A DNA stretch of 64,000 bases, from NCBI RefSeq assembly GCF_900537995.1, contig NZ_LR027880.1, positions 697,501-761,500 on the forward strand, read 5' to 3'. Under the pieces are notes generated by a model. That model searched no databases and was not told where the DNA came from. It saw nothing but the letters and a program-made list of their open reading frames with translations. The stretch comes from Roseburia intestinalis L1-82 (GTDB lineage: Bacteria > Bacillota > Clostridia > Lachnospirales > Lachnospiraceae). The position numbers and the translations under genes were made by a program. The stretch's first letter is position 1. Every line of letters starts with the position of its first letter. Of this stretch, positions 44,322-55,947 are shown piece after piece.

Positions 44322-45182
44322 ATGGACAGACAGACAATTCTTCTGATCAGCGATATGCGTCAGGTGTATCTTGCTGAGATACTGACAAAGAAAGGTCATA
44401 ATGTGCGCTGCCTCGATATCAGAAACCGTGAGACGGCATTGCAGCAGTTAGAGAAGCTGAAACGTTTTCTGGATAAGGCAGATGTACTGATCCTTCCAAT
44501 TCCGGTGCAGAAAGTGCCGGAGCAGGAGATCTTTTATGATATATTAAATAAAAATCTGGAAAAGAAAACACTGGTGATGGGAGGATGCTTTTCTACAGAG
44601 CAGAGGGAACTTTTAACCGGAAGAGATATTCATTTCCTGGATTTTATGGAAGATACGGTTGTGACGGAGGAAAATGCCGTGGCGACGGCGGAGGGAACGA
44701 TCGCAGAGCTTGTGGAAAAAAGTCCGTATAATATTGATGAGGCAAAAGTGCTTGTGACGGGATACGGATATTGTGGAAAAGCGATTGCAAAGAGACTTGG
44801 GGCGCTTGGCGCGCGTGTGACTGTGCTTGCGAGAAGGAAGGAAGCACGCAAAGAGGCAAAAGGTGATGGTTTTTATGCGGTGGATTTTGCGTTTGGACCG
44901 GAGGAGGCAATGGGGGCGGCGATGGTTGTCAATACGGTTCCGGCGCTTGTGGTCACGGAAAAGATTATCCGGGAACTTCCAAGAGATGCATATATTGTGG
45001 ATATTGCCTCCGGGGAGGGCGGTACAGATTTTGCATGTGCGAGGGAATACGGCATCCATGCGGACCATGTGCTTGGAATCCCGGGAAAATATGCGCCGAA
45101 AGAGAGTGCGTATATTTTGGAACGCTCTGTAGAGCGGTTTATTTTGAAGGAAAAACAGGGGGAAATGTCAGATGGATTTTGA
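44322..45182 (+). CDS. dpaA: Dipicolinate synthase subunit A
   Basis: 286 residues. With DpaB it makes dipicolinic acid from dihydroxy-tetrahydrodipicolinate in the mother cell during sporulation; the acid, as the calcium salt, gives the spore heat resistance. The Rossmann nucleotide-binding motif VTGYGYCGKAIAKRLGALGA (about 144-163) and IVDIASGEGGTDF (about 225-237) are typical. AAAGGAG precedes the ATG, and a SigmaK-like promoter lies upstream. It overlaps dpaB by 11 bases. Confidence 0.94.
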   Translation: MDRQTILLISDMRQVYLAEILTKKGHNVRCLDIRNRETALQQLEKLKRFLDKADVLILPIPVQKVPEQEIFYDILNKNLEKKTLVMGGCFSTEQRELLTGRDIHFLDFMEDTVVTEENAVATAEGTIAELVEKSPYNIDEAKVLVTGYGYCGKAIAKRLGALGARVTVLARRKEARKEAKGDGFYAVDFAFGPEEAMGAAMVVNTVPALVVTEKIIRELPRDAYIVDIASGEGGTDFACAREYGIHADHVLGIPGKYAPKESAYILERSVERFILKEKQGEMSDGF

Positions 45183-45756
45183 TAAGTATAATATCGGTTT
45201 TGGAATCACAGGATCTTTCTGTACATTTGCAAAGGCGAGAAAAGCGGTGGAACATCTCTGTGAGATGGGGGCAAATGTGATCCCGATATTTTCATTCAAT
45301 GCACAGACCTGCGATACCAGGTTTGGCAGTGCCAAAGAATATGTGGAGGGGATCTGTGAGATCACGGGAAATGAAGGGATACGTTCCATCTGTGCGGCGG
45401 AGCCGATCGGACCGAACAATTTCCTTGATATTATGGTGATCGCGCCGTGTACCGGAAATACTGCGGCAAAACTGACCGGGGGAATCGTCGATACGCCGGT
45501 GCTGATGGCGGCAAAGGCGCATATGCGCAACGGTAAACCGCTTGTCATTGCGATTTCCACAAACGATGCCCTTGGAGCCGGTTTTAAAAATATCGGTATG
45601 CTGATGAATATGAAAAATATTTATTTTGTGCCATTTGGACAGGATAATTATAAGAGCAAGCCGAATTCCATGGTCGCGAAGATGGAACTGCTTCCGGAAA
45701 CAATCGAGGCGGCGCTGCAGGGAAAACAGATACAGCCGGTACTGCAGGAGCCATGA
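45172..45756 (+). CDS. dpaB: Dipicolinate synthase subunit B
   Basis: 194 residues of the flavoprotein (HFCD/UbiX-like) fold. The N-terminal IGFGITGSFCTFAKA (about 7-21) binds flavin; MVIAPCTGNTAAKLTGGIVDTP (family key APCTGNT, near 90) is the second binding block. It forms dipicolinate synthase with DpaA, within whose end it starts. The two genes form a short sporulation operon ended by the hairpin at 45818. Confidence 0.95.
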   Translation: MDFDKYNIGFGITGSFCTFAKARKAVEHLCEMGANVIPIFSFNAQTCDTRFGSAKEYVEGICEITGNEGIRSICAAEPIGPNNFLDIMVIAPCTGNTAAKLTGGIVDTPVLMAAKAHMRNGKPLVIAISTNDALGAGFKNIGMLMNMKNIYFVPFGQDNYKSKPNSMVAKMELLPETIEAALQGKQIQPVLQEP

Positions 45757-45817
45757 TGAAAAAGGGGAAGCATGGAATGTATGTTTCGTGAATATTTAGT
45801 CATCGTAAAAAAGAAAA

Positions 45818-45848
45818 GGCAGGCTGTGTTTTGCAGCCTGTCTTTTTT
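45818..45848 (+). terminator. Terminator of dpaAB
   Basis: GGCAGGCTG/CAGCCTGTC with a 7-base loop and six T. It also faces the end of the minus-strand TSCPD gene. Confidence 0.88.
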
Positions 45849-45853
45849 AATGC

Positions 45854-46114
45854 TTAAGCGTTTTGGGACGCCTCTAATGCTTCACGGCACGCTTTTGCAA
45901 GCTGGTCGCCGCAGGAAGTAGGACGTCCGCCACAGCGGATGCCGCCGATTTTTTCTTCCACCTGTTCCACGGTAAGGCCTTCCACTAATTTTGGGATTGC
46001 CTGCAGGTTGCCGTTGCAGCCGCCGGTGAATTTTACGTTATGAACAACGTTTCCGTCCAGTTCTAAGTCGATCTGTGTGGAACAGGTTCCTTTTGTTTTA
46101 TAAGAATAAGTCAT
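45854..46114 (-). CDS. TSCPD domain protein (TIGR03905 type)
   Basis: 86 residues. Cysteines stand at the family positions: GTCSTQIDLELDG, FTGGCNGNLQ, GIRCGGRPTSCGDQLA. The TSCPD domain occurs alone or at the end of some ribonucleotide reductases; the stand-alone form has unknown function, with metal binding likely. GGAGGAA lies before the ATG. It is convergent with dpaAB and divergent from secA. Confidence 0.9.
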   Translation of the reverse strand: MTYSYKTKGTCSTQIDLELDGNVVHNVKFTGGCNGNLQAIPKLVEGLTVEQVEEKIGGIRCGGRPTSCGDQLAKACREALEASQNA

Positions 46115-46260
46115 ATCAGATTCCTCCTTTGTTGTAGATCATATCCTGTGTGCCATCGCAGAAAGTGCGATTCAGTAAGAGTATAAACACAAGCGTGCAG
46201 CAGTGCAAGGACTTTTTTTGCGTTAATAAAAAATTCACAAAACGTTTACCCCTATTTTAG

Positions 46261-46289
46261 TTGTGGTAATACACGAAAAGTGTTACAAT
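46261..46289 (+). promoter_or_regulatory. Promoter of secA
   Basis: TTGTGG at 46261-46266, a 17-base spacer, and TGT-TACAAT ending at 46289; 85 bases before the secA start. Confidence 0.6.
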
Positions 46290-46374
46290 AACGATATTGT
46301 GCAAGGCTTAGCCTGCAAAAGGACGGAAAACAGACTTGCAAATTTGAGAAAAACAGCCAGGAATAGGAGTTTTT

Positions 46375-48945
46375 ATGAGCGCATTTACAAAGTTATTCGG
46401 AACACACAGCGAACGCGAGTTAAAAAGAATTTACCCGCTCGTTGACAAAGTGGAGTCATACCGTGACGCCATGGGAGCACTGTCCGATGAAGAATTAAGA
46501 GACAAGACAAAAGAATATAAAGAGAGACTGGAAAAGGGAGAGACACTGGATGATCTTTTACCGGAGGCATATGCAACCGTCCGTGAAGCAGCAAAACGTG
46601 TGCTTGGAATGGAGCATTACCGCGTGCAGATCATCGGTGGTATTATCTTACATCAGGGACGTATCGCAGAGATGAAGACCGGTGAAGGTAAGACACTTGT
46701 TTCCACACTGCCTGCATACTTAAATGCCTTAGAGGGCAAGGGCGTGTGCATCGTAACAGTCAATGATTACCTTGCAAAGCGTGACTCTGAGTGGATGGGA
46801 CAGATCCATGAGTTCCTCGGCTTAAAAGTCGGAGTGGTTTTAAACTCCATGACCAATGACGAGCGTCGTGAGGCATATAACTGCGATATCACTTATGTGA
46901 CAAACAACGAACTTGGATTTGATTATCTGAGGGACAACATGGTTATTTACAAGGAGCAGCTTGTTCAGAGAGGACTCCATTATGCAATCATCGATGAGGT
47001 CGATTCCGTATTGATCGACGAGGCGCGTACACCACTTATCATTTCCGGACAGAGCGGTAAATCCACCCGTCTTTATGAGGCATGCGATATTTTAGCACAG
47101 CAGATGAAACGTGGTGAGGATGTACCGGAGTATTCCAAGATGGATGCCATCATGGGTATTGAGCAGGAAGAGACCGGAGATTTCCTTGTCAATGAGAAGG
47201 ACAAGGTTGTCAGCCTGACACAGGAAGGTGTGAAAAAGGTTGAGCAGTTCTTCAAGATCGACAACCTTGCAGATGCAGAGAACCTTGAGATCCAGCACAA
47301 TGTGATTCTTGCCTTGCGTGCACACAACCTGATGTTCCGCGATCAGGATTACGTTGTAAAGGATGATGAGGTACTGATCGTTGATGAGTTTACCGGACGT
47401 ATCATGCCGGGACGCCGTTATTCAGACGGTCTGCATCAGGCAATCGAGGCAAAAGAGCATGTAAAAGTAAAACGTGAGAGCAAGACGCTTGCAACGATTA
47501 CGTTCCAGAACTTCTTTAATAAATTTGATAAAAAATCAGGTATGACAGGTACTGCCCTGACCGAAGAAAAAGAGTTCCGTGATATCTATGGTATGGATGT
47601 TATCGAGATCCCGACCAACAGACCAGTCATCCGTGTGGACAAACAGGATGCTGTTTATAAGACCAAGAAAGAAAAATATCATGCAGTTGTCGAGGAAGTA
47701 AAAGCTGCACATGCAAAAGGACAGCCGGTACTGGTTGGTACGATCACGATCGATGTATCCGAGACGATCAGTGCAATGTTAAAGAGAGAGGGAATCCAGC
47801 ATACTGTTTTAAATGCGAAGTTCCATGAACTTGAGGCAGAGATCGTAGCGGCAGCAGGACAGCACGGTGCGGTAACGATCGCAACCAACATGGCTGGCCG
47901 TGGTACCGATATCAAGCTGGATGATGATGCGAAGGAAGCCGGTGGATTAAAAGTTATCGGTACTGAGCGTCATGAGTCAAGACGTATTGACAATCAGCTG
48001 CGTGGACGTTCCGGACGTCAGGGAGATCCGGGTGAATCCCAGTTCTTTATCTCTCTTGAGGATGATCTGATGCGTCTGTTCGGTTCTGAAAAACTGATGG
48101 ATATCTTTAATACATTAGGTGTTCCGGAAAATGAGCAGATCCAGCATAAGATGTTAACATCTGCGATCGAGAAGGCACAGACGAAGATCGAGGGCAACAA
48201 CTTCGGTATCCGTAAAAACCTGCTTGAGTACGATCAGGTTATGAATGATCAGAGAGAGATCATTTACGCAGAGCGTATGCGTGTATTAAACGGCGAGAAC
48301 ATGCGCGATGTGATCTTCAAGATGATCACAGACCGTGTGGAGAGCTGCGTGGATACCTGTATTTCTTCTGAATTACCGAAAGAAGAGTGGGATTTAAACG
48401 AGTTAAACCAGCTTCTGACGGATATTATCCCGTTAGAGCCTGTAAATGCTGCTGATGTGGACAGTGTTAAGAATAATAAAGAATTAAAACATCTCTTAAA
48501 AGAGCGTGCAGTGAAACTGTACGAGGCAAAAGAGACAGAGTTCCCGGAGCCGGAGCAGTTCCGTGAATTAGAGCGTGTCGTACTGTTAAAAGTCATTGAC
48601 CGTAAGTGGATGGATCATATCGACGATATGGATCAGCTCCGTCAGGGTATCGGCTTACAGGCATACGGACAGAGAGATCCGCTGGTTGAGTACAAGATGG
48701 CAGGATTTGACATGTTTGACGATATGATCGCAAACATTCAGGAAGATACAGTCCGTCTGCTGTACCATGTCAAGATCGAACAGAAGGTAGAGCGTGAGCA
48801 GGTTGCAAAAGTAACCGGTACAAATAAGGATGAGACGGCAACCAATACACCGAAAAAACGTACGGCTGCAAAGGTTTATCCGAATGATCCGTGCCCATGT
48901 GGATCCGGTAAAAAATACAAACAGTGCTGTGGAAAAATGGCATAA
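46375..48945 (+). CDS. secA: Protein translocase ATPase SecA
   Basis: 856 residues, full length. The motor drives pre-proteins through SecYEG. Walker A MKTGEGKT (about 100-107), DEAD-like [13 protein letters not shown] (about 205-217), and [10 protein letters not shown] (about 503-512) are the helicase motifs. The C terminus has the zinc-binding SEC-C motif [22 protein letters not shown] lies upstream of the ATG. A single-gene unit ending in a terminator. Confidence 0.98.
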   Translation: MSAFTKLFGTHSERELKRIYPLVDKVESYRDAMGALSDEELRDKTKEYKERLEKGETLDDLLPEAYATVREAAKRVLGMEHYRVQIIGGIILHQGRIAEMKTGEGKTLVSTLPAYLNALEGKGVCIVTVNDYLAKRDSEWMGQIHEFLGLKVGVVLNSMTNDERREAYNCDITYVTNNELGFDYLRDNMVIYKEQLVQRGLHYAIIDEVDSVLIDEARTPLIISGQSGKSTRLYEACDILAQQMKRGEDVPEYSKMDAIMGIEQEETGDFLVNEKDKVVSLTQEGVKKVEQFFKIDNLADAENLEIQHNVILALRAHNLMFRDQDYVVKDDEVLIVDEFTGRIMPGRRYSDGLHQAIEAKEHVKVKRESKTLATITFQNFFNKFDKKSGMTGTALTEEKEFRDIYGMDVIEIPTNRPVIRVDKQDAVYKTKKEKYHAVVEEVKAAHAKGQPVLVGTITIDVSETISAMLKREGIQHTVLNAKFHELEAEIVAAAGQHGAVTIATNMAGRGTDIKLDDDAKEAGGLKVIGTERHESRRIDNQLRGRSGRQGDPGESQFFISLEDDLMRLFGSEKLMDIFNTLGVPENEQIQHKMLTSAIEKAQTKIEGNNFGIRKNLLEYDQVMNDQREIIYAERMRVLNGENMRDVIFKMITDRVESCVDTCISSELPKEEWDLNELNQLLTDIIPLEPVNAADVDSVKNNKELKHLLKERAVKLYEAKETEFPEPEQFRELERVVLLKVIDRKWMDHIDDMDQLRQGIGLQAYGQRDPLVEYKMAGFDMFDDMIANIQEDTVRLLYHVKIEQKVEREQVAKVTGTNKDETATNTPKKRTAAKVYPNDPCPCGSGKKYKQCCGKMA

Positions 48946-48965
48946 AATTTTAAAATAAGAAGAGG

Positions 48966-49008
48966 GCGTCATGTTTATGGAGTGATTCGTAAATGTGGCG
49001 CTTTTTTT
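48966..49008 (+). terminator. Terminator after secA
   Basis: GCGTCATGTTTA pairs with TAAATGTGGCGC (three wobble pairs), followed by seven T. Confidence 0.85.
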
Positions 49009-49035
49009 GTCGTCCGAATCTTCACAAAAAAATAA

Positions 49036-49083
49036 TTGACAAAAAATGGATTATTTGATATTTTAATAACAGTAATAATTACT
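49036..49083 (+). promoter_or_regulatory. fprA promoter with Per-box-like palindrome
   Basis: TTGACA (49036-49041), a 17-base spacer and TATTTT (49059-49064). Just downstream, AGTAATAATTACT (49071-49083) is a 6-1-6 palindrome containing TAATNATTA, the core of the PerR box. Its place over the start of transcription fits repression that is lifted by peroxide or oxygen stress. Confidence 0.55.
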
Positions 49084-49236
49084 ATTATTAAAATTAGTAA
49101 AAGATATGCGATATGGCAGACGATGAAAATAAACATTTTATAAATCTGTATGCAGTTCATTGAAACATGGATAAGTATGTGGTATGATTTCACCGGAAAA
49201 GCCAATTATAAAATGGAGAGAAAGAAGGAGACGGAT

Positions 49237-50439
49237 ATGTATAACATAAGAAAAGTTACTGATGATATTACCTGGATCGGAGTAAGCGACCGCAGACTGG
49301 CATTGTTTGAAAATATTTTTCCAATCAAACGCGGTGTGTCTTACAACTCCTATGTTCTGCTGGATGAGCAGACCGTCCTTTTTGATACCGTGGATGCTTC
49401 CGTTGCGGGACAGTTTTTCGAAAACCTGGAAGCTGCTTTAGAGGGAAGATCATTAGACTATCTGATCGTAAATCATATGGAACCGGATCACTGCGCGATG
49501 ATCGGTGATATTGTACGCAGATATCCGGCTGTAAAGATCGTTGGAAATACAAAGACATTTGGTATGATGAACCAGTTCTTTGGAACAGATTTTTCTGAAC
49601 GTTCTGTTGTGGTGAAAGAGGGAGATACCTTATCTGCAGGAAAGCATACGCTTCATTTTGTGATGGCACCGATGGTGCACTGGCCGGAGGCAATGGTCAC
49701 CTACGATGATGTGGACAAAGTGCTGTTTTCCGCAGACGGATTCGGATCCTTTGGCGCATTAAACGGCAATGTTTTTGCGGATGAAGTAGATTTTGACCGT
49801 GACTGGCTGGACGATGCAAGACGTTATTACACAAATATTGTTGGAAAATACGGTGCGTCCGTGCAGACATTATTAAAGAAAGCTGCAGGACTTGAGATCG
49901 CTGTGATCTGCCCGCTGCACGGACCAATCTGGAGAGAAAATCTCTCTTACATTCTGGAAAAATACCAGAAATGGAGTACTTATGAAGCGGAAGATCAGGC
50001 GGTTGTGATCATGTATGCATCCATGTATGGCAATACGGCATCTGCGGCAGATGCGCTTGCAGGGGCACTTGCAGTGCGCGGCGTGAAAAAGATTGCTGTG
50101 TATGATGTTTCAAATGCGCACGTTTCCGAGCTGATCAGTGAAATTTTCCGTGCAAGCCATCTGGTATTTGCGGCACCGACTTACAATGCCGGAATTTATC
50201 CGGTTATGGAAAATCTGCTTTCCGATATGAAGGCACTGGCTGTTCAGAAAAAGACCGTTGCAGTTATGGAAAACGGAACCTGGGCACCGACAGCGGCAAA
50301 GCAGGTTAAAGAGAAAATCAGTGAAATGAAGGATATGACGATCCTTGATACAGGACTTACCATCAAGTCTGCAATGCATGCAGACCAGAAGGCAGAGCTG
50401 GATGCACTGGCGGATGCGATTGTGAACAGTATGGTATAA
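49237..50439 (+). CDS. fprA: A-type flavoprotein FprA (flavodiiron oxygen/NO reductase)
   Basis: 400 residues. The N-terminal beta-lactamase-like domain has the di-iron ligands HMEPDH (80-85) and further His at VHWPEAM and CPLHGPIW. The C-terminal flavodoxin domain starts near MYASMYGNTASAADALA (about 260) and binds FMN. Such proteins reduce O2 to water (or NO to N2O) and protect anaerobes. The ATG at 49237 follows AAGGAG; the 29 upstream in-frame codons lack a ribosome site. A Per-box-like site sits in its promoter. Confidence 0.94.
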   Translation: MYNIRKVTDDITWIGVSDRRLALFENIFPIKRGVSYNSYVLLDEQTVLFDTVDASVAGQFFENLEAALEGRSLDYLIVNHMEPDHCAMIGDIVRRYPAVKIVGNTKTFGMMNQFFGTDFSERSVVVKEGDTLSAGKHTLHFVMAPMVHWPEAMVTYDDVDKVLFSADGFGSFGALNGNVFADEVDFDRDWLDDARRYYTNIVGKYGASVQTLLKKAAGLEIAVICPLHGPIWRENLSYILEKYQKWSTYEAEDQAVVIMYASMYGNTASAADALAGALAVRGVKKIAVYDVSNAHVSELISEIFRASHLVFAAPTYNAGIYPVMENLLSDMKALAVQKKTVAVMENGTWAPTAAKQVKEKISEMKDMTILDTGLTIKSAMHADQKAELDALADAIVNSMV

Positions 50440-50472
50440 AATAAACAGTGTAAAATAAAAGGCAAAGCATAG

Positions 50473-50511
50473 CAAAGCATGGGATAAAATATTGTCCTGT
50501 GCTTTGTTTTT
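50473..50511 (+). terminator. Terminator after fprA
   Basis: CAAAGCATGGGA pairs with TCCTGTGCTTTG, loop of 10 bases, then five T. Confidence 0.88.
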
Positions 50512-50522
50512 GCAGAAAAACA

Positions 50523-50551
50523 GAACAAAAGTTCGATTTTTGCTGTACAAT
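50523..50551 (+). promoter_or_regulatory. LexA (SOS) box and promoter of uvrBA
   Basis: GAACAAAAGTTC (50523-50534) fits the Gram-positive LexA consensus GAACN4GTTC exactly. It occupies the -35 position of a TACAAT -10 at 50546-50551. The target genes uvrB and uvrA are classical SOS genes. Confidence 0.75.
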
Positions 50552-50663
50552 TTATAAATTGAATGATATACTGGAAACAGAATCATACTAAAATATTGAT
50601 GTTAATTGTTTCCGGATAGAAAGTGTTTCTATATTTTATAAATAGGGAGAAATGAGGAATATC

Positions 50664-52646
50664 ATGGATCATTTCAAATTACATTCAAAATACAAACCAA
50701 CCGGGGATCAGCCTCATGCGATCGAGGAGCTGGTAAAAGGATTTGAGGAGGGCAACCAGTTTCAGACGCTGCTTGGAGTGACTGGTTCCGGTAAGACTTT
50801 TACAATGGCAAATGTGATCCAGGCATTGAATAAGCCGACACTGATCATATCGCATAATAAAACGCTGGCAGCGCAGTTATACGGGGAGATGAAAGAATTT
50901 TTCCCGGAGAATGCGGTCGAATATTTTGTGTCATACTATGATTATTACCAGCCCGAAGCATATGTGCCGCAGACGGATACCTATATCGCAAAGGACTCCG
51001 CAATCAATGAGGAGATCGATAAACTGCGTCTTTCAGCGACGGCGGCGCTGGTGGAGCGCAAGGATGTGATCGTGGTAGCATCGGTTTCCTGTATTTATGG
51101 TTTAGGCAGCCCGGAAGATTATCTTGGCATGATGGTTTCCCTAAGACCCGGGATGGAGAAGGACAGAGATGACGTGATCCGTGCGCTGGTCGATATTCAG
51201 TATACGAGAAATGATATGGATTTTCACCGAGGTACGTTCCGTGTGCGGGGAGATACGTTAGAGATTTTCCCGGCAAACTACGGAGATACGGCGGTCCGTG
51301 TGGAATTTTTCGGGGATGAAATCGACCGTATCACGGAGGTGGATGTGCTGACAGGGGAGATCAAATGCGAGCTGGAGCATTTTGCGGTGTTCCCGGCATC
51401 CCATTATGTTGTGCCGCAGGAGAAAATCTTAAAGGCATGCGATGCCATCGAACAGGAACTGGATGAGCGCATCCGGTATTTTAAGGGCGAGGACAAGCTG
51501 CTTGAGGCGCAGCGCATTTCCGAGCGGACGAATTTTGATATCGAGATGTTAAAAGAAACAGGTTTCTGCAGTGGTATTGAAAATTATTCGAGACATCTTG
51601 CAGGACTTCCGGCGGGGGCAACGCCGCATACGCTGATGGATTATTTTAAGGATGACTATCTGATCATCGTGGATGAGTCCCATATCACGATTCCACAGAT
51701 CCGCGGCATGTATGCGGGAGACCAGTCGAGAAAGTCAACGCTGGTGGACTACGGATTCCGTCTGCCGTCGGCGAAAGACAACCGGCCGCTTAATTTTGAG
51801 GAATTTGAGAGCAAGATCGATCAGATGCTGTTCGTATCGGCAACACCGAATGTATATGAGGATGAACACGAGCTGCTTAGGACAGAACAGATTATCCGTC
51901 CGACCGGACTGCTTGATCCGGAGGTCGTGGTGCGTCCGGTGGAGGGACAGATCGATGATCTGATCGGTGAGGTCAATAAGGAAATCAAAGACCATCATAA
52001 GGTGCTGATTACGACACTGACGAAGAAGATGGCGGAGGATCTGACGGATTATATGCGTGAGATCGGTATCCGCGTGAAATATCTTCATTCGGATATCGAT
52101 ACGTTAGAGCGTGCGGAGATCATAAGAGATCTGCGGCTGGATGTATTTGATGTGCTTGTCGGCATCAACCTGCTCCGGGAGGGACTGGATATTCCGGAGA
52201 TCACGCTGGTGGCAATTTTAGATGCAGATAAAGAGGGATTCCTGCGGTCGGAGACATCACTGATACAGACGATCGGGCGTGCTGCGCGTAACAGTGAGGG
52301 ACACGTTATCATGTATGCGGACAAGATCACAGACTCCATGCGTGTTGCGATGGAGGAGACGAAGCGCCGCCGTGAGATACAGCAGGCATACAATGAGGAA
52401 CACGGCATTACACCGACAACGATCCAGAAATCTGTGCGGGAACTGATCAGCGTGTCAAAGAAGGTCGCAAAGGAAGAAATGAACTTCAAAAAAGACCCGG
52501 AATCCATGAACCGGGACGAACTCACAAAGCTGATCGCAGACATCCAGAAGAAGATGCAGAAAGCGGCAGCAGACTTAAACTTCGAGGCTGCTGCAGAGTA
52601 CCGCGACAAGATGGTGGAGTTAAAGGGCATGCTGCGTGATATGTGA
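50664..52646 (+). CDS. uvrB: Excinuclease ABC subunit B
   Basis: 660 residues, full length. UvrB is the helicase-like damage-verifying subunit of nucleotide excision repair. Walker [15 protein letters not shown] (about 37-50), the DNA-clamping hairpin [12 protein letters not shown] (about 92-103), DESH (about 338) and the C-terminal UVR motif ([13 protein letters not shown]) are visible. ATG 50664 is chosen because GAGGAA lies 6 bases before it; ATG 50652 is too near the GGGAG. It is followed by uvrA after 79 bases and is probably under LexA control. Confidence 0.97.
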   Translation: MDHFKLHSKYKPTGDQPHAIEELVKGFEEGNQFQTLLGVTGSGKTFTMANVIQALNKPTLIISHNKTLAAQLYGEMKEFFPENAVEYFVSYYDYYQPEAYVPQTDTYIAKDSAINEEIDKLRLSATAALVERKDVIVVASVSCIYGLGSPEDYLGMMVSLRPGMEKDRDDVIRALVDIQYTRNDMDFHRGTFRVRGDTLEIFPANYGDTAVRVEFFGDEIDRITEVDVLTGEIKCELEHFAVFPASHYVVPQEKILKACDAIEQELDERIRYFKGEDKLLEAQRISERTNFDIEMLKETGFCSGIENYSRHLAGLPAGATPHTLMDYFKDDYLIIVDESHITIPQIRGMYAGDQSRKSTLVDYGFRLPSAKDNRPLNFEEFESKIDQMLFVSATPNVYEDEHELLRTEQIIRPTGLLDPEVVVRPVEGQIDDLIGEVNKEIKDHHKVLITTLTKKMAEDLTDYMREIGIRVKYLHSDIDTLERAEIIRDLRLDVFDVLVGINLLREGLDIPEITLVAILDADKEGFLRSETSLIQTIGRAARNSEGHVIMYADKITDSMRVAMEETKRRREIQQAYNEEHGITPTTIQKSVRELISVSKKVAKEEMNFKKDPESMNRDELTKLIADIQKKMQKAAADLNFEAAAEYRDKMVELKGMLRDM

Positions 52647-52725
52647 GGAAGCATTGTATTGTGAAGAGTGACGAAATAGTCGTCAGTAAGAAGTGTTTTT
52701 GGGAAAAGAAAAAGGACAGTAAATC

Positions 52726-55572
52726 ATGAAGAAAAACAGTGAAAGAAAATACATTAAGATCCGGGGGGCAAATGAGCACAACTTAAAAAATATTGATGTA
52801 GATATTCCAAGAGATGAATTTGTTGTGCTGACCGGACTTTCCGGTTCCGGAAAATCATCGCTTGCGTTTGATACGATCTATGCGGAGGGACAGAGGCGCT
52901 ATATGGAGTCACTTTCCTCCTATGCAAGACAATTCTTAGGGCAGATGGAAAAGCCGAATGTGGAGAAGATCGAGGGGCTGTCCCCGGCGATCTCCATTGA
53001 CCAGAAGTCCACGAACCGCAATCCAAGATCTACCGTTGGTACGGTTACGGAGATTTATGATTATTTCCGCCTTTTGTACGCGAGAGTCGGTATCCCACAT
53101 TGTCCGAAATGTGGCAGGGAGATCAAAAAACAGACGGTAGATCAGATGGTCGATCAGATCATGACACTCCCAGAGCGCACAAAGATCCAGCTTTTAGCAC
53201 CGGTCGTGCGCGGAAGAAAAGGGGAGCACCAGAAGCTCTTAGAGCAGGCAAAGCGCAGTGGTTATGTGCGTGTGATCGTAGACGGCAGCATGTATGAGCT
53301 GACGGAGGAGATCAAACTTGACAAAAATAAAAAACACAATATCGAGATCGTGGTAGACCGTCTGATGGTCAAGCCGGGGATCGAGAAGCGTTTGTCTGAT
53401 TCTATCGAAAATGTACTGGAATTATCCAAAGGGCTGATGACCGTGGATGTGATCGACGGGGAACCGATCCAGTTTTCGGAGAGTTTCTCCTGCCCGGACT
53501 GTGGAATCAGTATCGGGGAGATCGAACCGAGAAGTTTTTCTTTCAACAATCCGTTTGGCGCCTGTCCGACCTGCTTTGGACTGGGATACAAGATGGAGTT
53601 TGATGTGGATCTGATGATCCCGGATAAGCACCTTTCCATTGCGGAGGGGGCAATTCAGGTTATGGGCTGGCAGTCCTGCACAGATCCTTCCAGTTTTACC
53701 TACGCGGTGTTAAAAGCATTGACAGAAGAATATCATTTTTCACTGGAGACACCATTCCAGGATTATCCGGACGAGATAAAATATGTGATCCTGCACGGAA
53801 CAGATGGCAGGGAGTTAAAGGTACATTACAAAGGCATGCGCGGCGAGGGTGTTTATGATGTGGCGTTTGAGGGACTGATCCGGAATGTACAGCGTAAATA
53901 CCGTGAGACAGGATCTGATACGATGAAGCAGGAATATGAGCAGTTTATGCGCATCACGCCGTGTGAAACCTGTAAGGGACAGCGTCTGAAGGCGGAATCC
54001 TTAGCGGTCACAGTTGCGGACAAGAATATTTATGAGATCACATCCATGTCCGTAAAGAATCTTGGAAGTTTTCTAAATGATATGGAGCTGAGCCATCAGC
54101 AGCATCTGATCGGAGATCAGATCTTAAAGGAGATCCGTGCGCGTGTCGGATTTTTAAATGAAGTCGGACTGGATTATCTGTCACTGTCCCGCGCAACCGG
54201 AACACTTTCCGGTGGAGAGGCACAGCGTATCCGTCTGGCAACACAGATCGGTTCCGGACTGGTTGGTGTGGCATATATCTTAGATGAGCCATCGATCGGT
54301 CTGCATCAGAGAGACAACGATAAACTGCTCGGCGCATTAAAGAACTTAAAAGACCTTGGAAATACGCTGATTGTTGTGGAGCATGATGAGGATACAATGC
54401 TGGCTGCGGATTATATTGTGGATATCGGTCCCGGAGCAGGTGCGCATGGTGGACAAGTGGTGGCATGCGGAACAGCAGAAGAAATCATGAAAAATAAAAA
54501 TTCTGTGACAGGTGCTTATCTGAGCGGCAGAATCAAAATACCGGTTCCCACAGAGCGCAGAAAGCCGACAGGTTTCCTGACTGTCAAAGGTGCAAGGGAG
54601 AATAATCTTAAGAATATTGATGTGAAGATTCCACTTGGCATTATGACCTGTATCACCGGTGTGTCAGGATCGGGAAAGAGCTCACTGACCAATGAGATTT
54701 TATATAAGAGACTTGCAAGAGATCTGAACCGTGCGAGATGCATTCCAGGGAAGCATGACGATATCATCGGCATTGACCAGTTAGACAAGGTGATCGATAT
54801 CGACCAGTCCCCGATCGGAAGGACGCCGCGTTCGAATCCGGCGACATATACCGGTGTATTCGACATGATCCGTGATCTTTTTGCGTCGACGCCGGATGCG
54901 AAGGCGAAGGGATACAAGAAGGGCAGATTCAGTTTCAATGTAAAAGGCGGACGCTGTGAGGCATGTTCCGGTGACGGAATTTTAAAGATCGAGATGCACT
55001 TTTTGCCGGACGTGTACGTCCCGTGTGAAGTCTGTGGAGGAAAACGTTATAACCGTGATACGTTAGAGGTCAAATACAAGGGCAAGAGCATTTATGATGT
55101 GCTTGATATGACGGTGGAAGAAGCATTGAAATTCTTTGAAAACGTGCCTGCGATCGCAAGAAAGATACAGACACTTTATGACGTGGGACTTTCCTATGTC
55201 AAGCTTGGTCAGCCGTCAACGGAGCTGTCCGGTGGGGAGGCACAGCGTATCAAACTGGCAACAGAACTGTCAAAACGCAGCACAGGCAAGACCATTTACA
55301 TTCTGGATGAGCCGACGACGGGACTTCATTTTGCGGATGTCCATAAACTGATCGAGATCCTGCGAAGACTCTCAGATGGGGGAAACACTGTAATCGTGAT
55401 CGAACATAATCTGGATGTGATCAAGACCGCTGACTATATCATCGACATGGGACCGGAAGGCGGAGATGGCGGTGGAACCGTGATCGCACAGGGAACACCG
55501 GAGGAAGTGGCAGAAGTGCCGGAATCTTATACGGGTTATTATGTGAAGAAGTATTTAGAGAAGGATAAATAA
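52726..55572 (+). CDS. uvrA: Excinuclease ABC subunit A
   Basis: 948 residues. The dimeric ABC ATPase finds DNA damage and loads UvrB. Two ABC modules are present: Walker [10 protein letters not shown] (about 35) and [10 protein letters not shown] (about 645); signatures [18 protein letters not shown] and [18 protein letters not shown]. Zinc fingers are [14 protein letters not shown]...CPTC and CEACSGDG...CEVC. The last residues reach the usual length. It forms an operon with uvrB. Confidence 0.98.
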   Translation: MKKNSERKYIKIRGANEHNLKNIDVDIPRDEFVVLTGLSGSGKSSLAFDTIYAEGQRRYMESLSSYARQFLGQMEKPNVEKIEGLSPAISIDQKSTNRNPRSTVGTVTEIYDYFRLLYARVGIPHCPKCGREIKKQTVDQMVDQIMTLPERTKIQLLAPVVRGRKGEHQKLLEQAKRSGYVRVIVDGSMYELTEEIKLDKNKKHNIEIVVDRLMVKPGIEKRLSDSIENVLELSKGLMTVDVIDGEPIQFSESFSCPDCGISIGEIEPRSFSFNNPFGACPTCFGLGYKMEFDVDLMIPDKHLSIAEGAIQVMGWQSCTDPSSFTYAVLKALTEEYHFSLETPFQDYPDEIKYVILHGTDGRELKVHYKGMRGEGVYDVAFEGLIRNVQRKYRETGSDTMKQEYEQFMRITPCETCKGQRLKAESLAVTVADKNIYEITSMSVKNLGSFLNDMELSHQQHLIGDQILKEIRARVGFLNEVGLDYLSLSRATGTLSGGEAQRIRLATQIGSGLVGVAYILDEPSIGLHQRDNDKLLGALKNLKDLGNTLIVVEHDEDTMLAADYIVDIGPGAGAHGGQVVACGTAEEIMKNKNSVTGAYLSGRIKIPVPTERRKPTGFLTVKGARENNLKNIDVKIPLGIMTCITGVSGSGKSSLTNEILYKRLARDLNRARCIPGKHDDIIGIDQLDKVIDIDQSPIGRTPRSNPATYTGVFDMIRDLFASTPDAKAKGYKKGRFSFNVKGGRCEACSGDGILKIEMHFLPDVYVPCEVCGGKRYNRDTLEVKYKGKSIYDVLDMTVEEALKFFENVPAIARKIQTLYDVGLSYVKLGQPSTELSGGEAQRIKLATELSKRSTGKTIYILDEPTTGLHFADVHKLIEILRRLSDGGNTVIVIEHNLDVIKTADYIIDMGPEGGDGGGTVIAQGTPEEVAEVPESYTGYYVKKYLEKDK

Positions 55573-55600
55573 AACGGAAGTTATATATGTATAGAGGAAA

Positions 55601-55635
55601 AGAAGTGGCTGTAGAAAAGGCAGCCACTTCTTTTG
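55601..55635 (+). terminator. Terminator after uvrA
   Basis: AGAAGTGGCTG pairs with CAGCCACTTCT, 9-base loop, followed by four T. It can serve in both directions, with the minus-strand XRE gene ending nearby. Confidence 0.85.
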
Positions 55636-55662
55636 CGTTATAAATCCGTATGGAATGAATCA

Positions 55663-55947
55663 TTATTTTTTTGTTCGAATGATATCAACAAGCTGGGCAA
55701 CGACCAGGATTTCTGTGTCTGAGAGACCGGATACATCAAGAGTGTGTATTGGTTCTAAACCAAGAAGATAGTCTGTTGATACATGAAAAATGCGGGCATA
55801 TTTTATGAGCGTATCAAAAGTAGGACAACGGGTATCGGATTCGTAGGAAGAGATGGCGCTGATTGCGACACCGAGTCTGTCTGCAAGCTGTTTTTGCGTC
55901 AGATTTTTCTCAAGCCTTAATTGTTTCAATTTTTCTCCTAAATTCAA
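55663..55947 (-). CDS. XRE-family helix-turn-helix regulator
   Basis: 94 residues. The Cro/C1-type helix-turn-helix covers residues 5-62 (LTQKQLADRLGVAISAISSY), ending YLLGLEP. A 30-residue helical tail follows (LSDTEILVVAQLVDIIRTKK). The start is a TTG with GGAGG 10 bases before it. It is divergent from the FkbM gene with 142 bases between, so it might regulate that group, but no operator is obvious. Confidence 0.88.
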   Translation of the reverse strand: MNLGEKLKQLRLEKNLTQKQLADRLGVAISAISSYESDTRCPTFDTLIKYARIFHVSTDYLLGLEPIHTLDVSGLSDTEILVVAQLVDIIRTKK

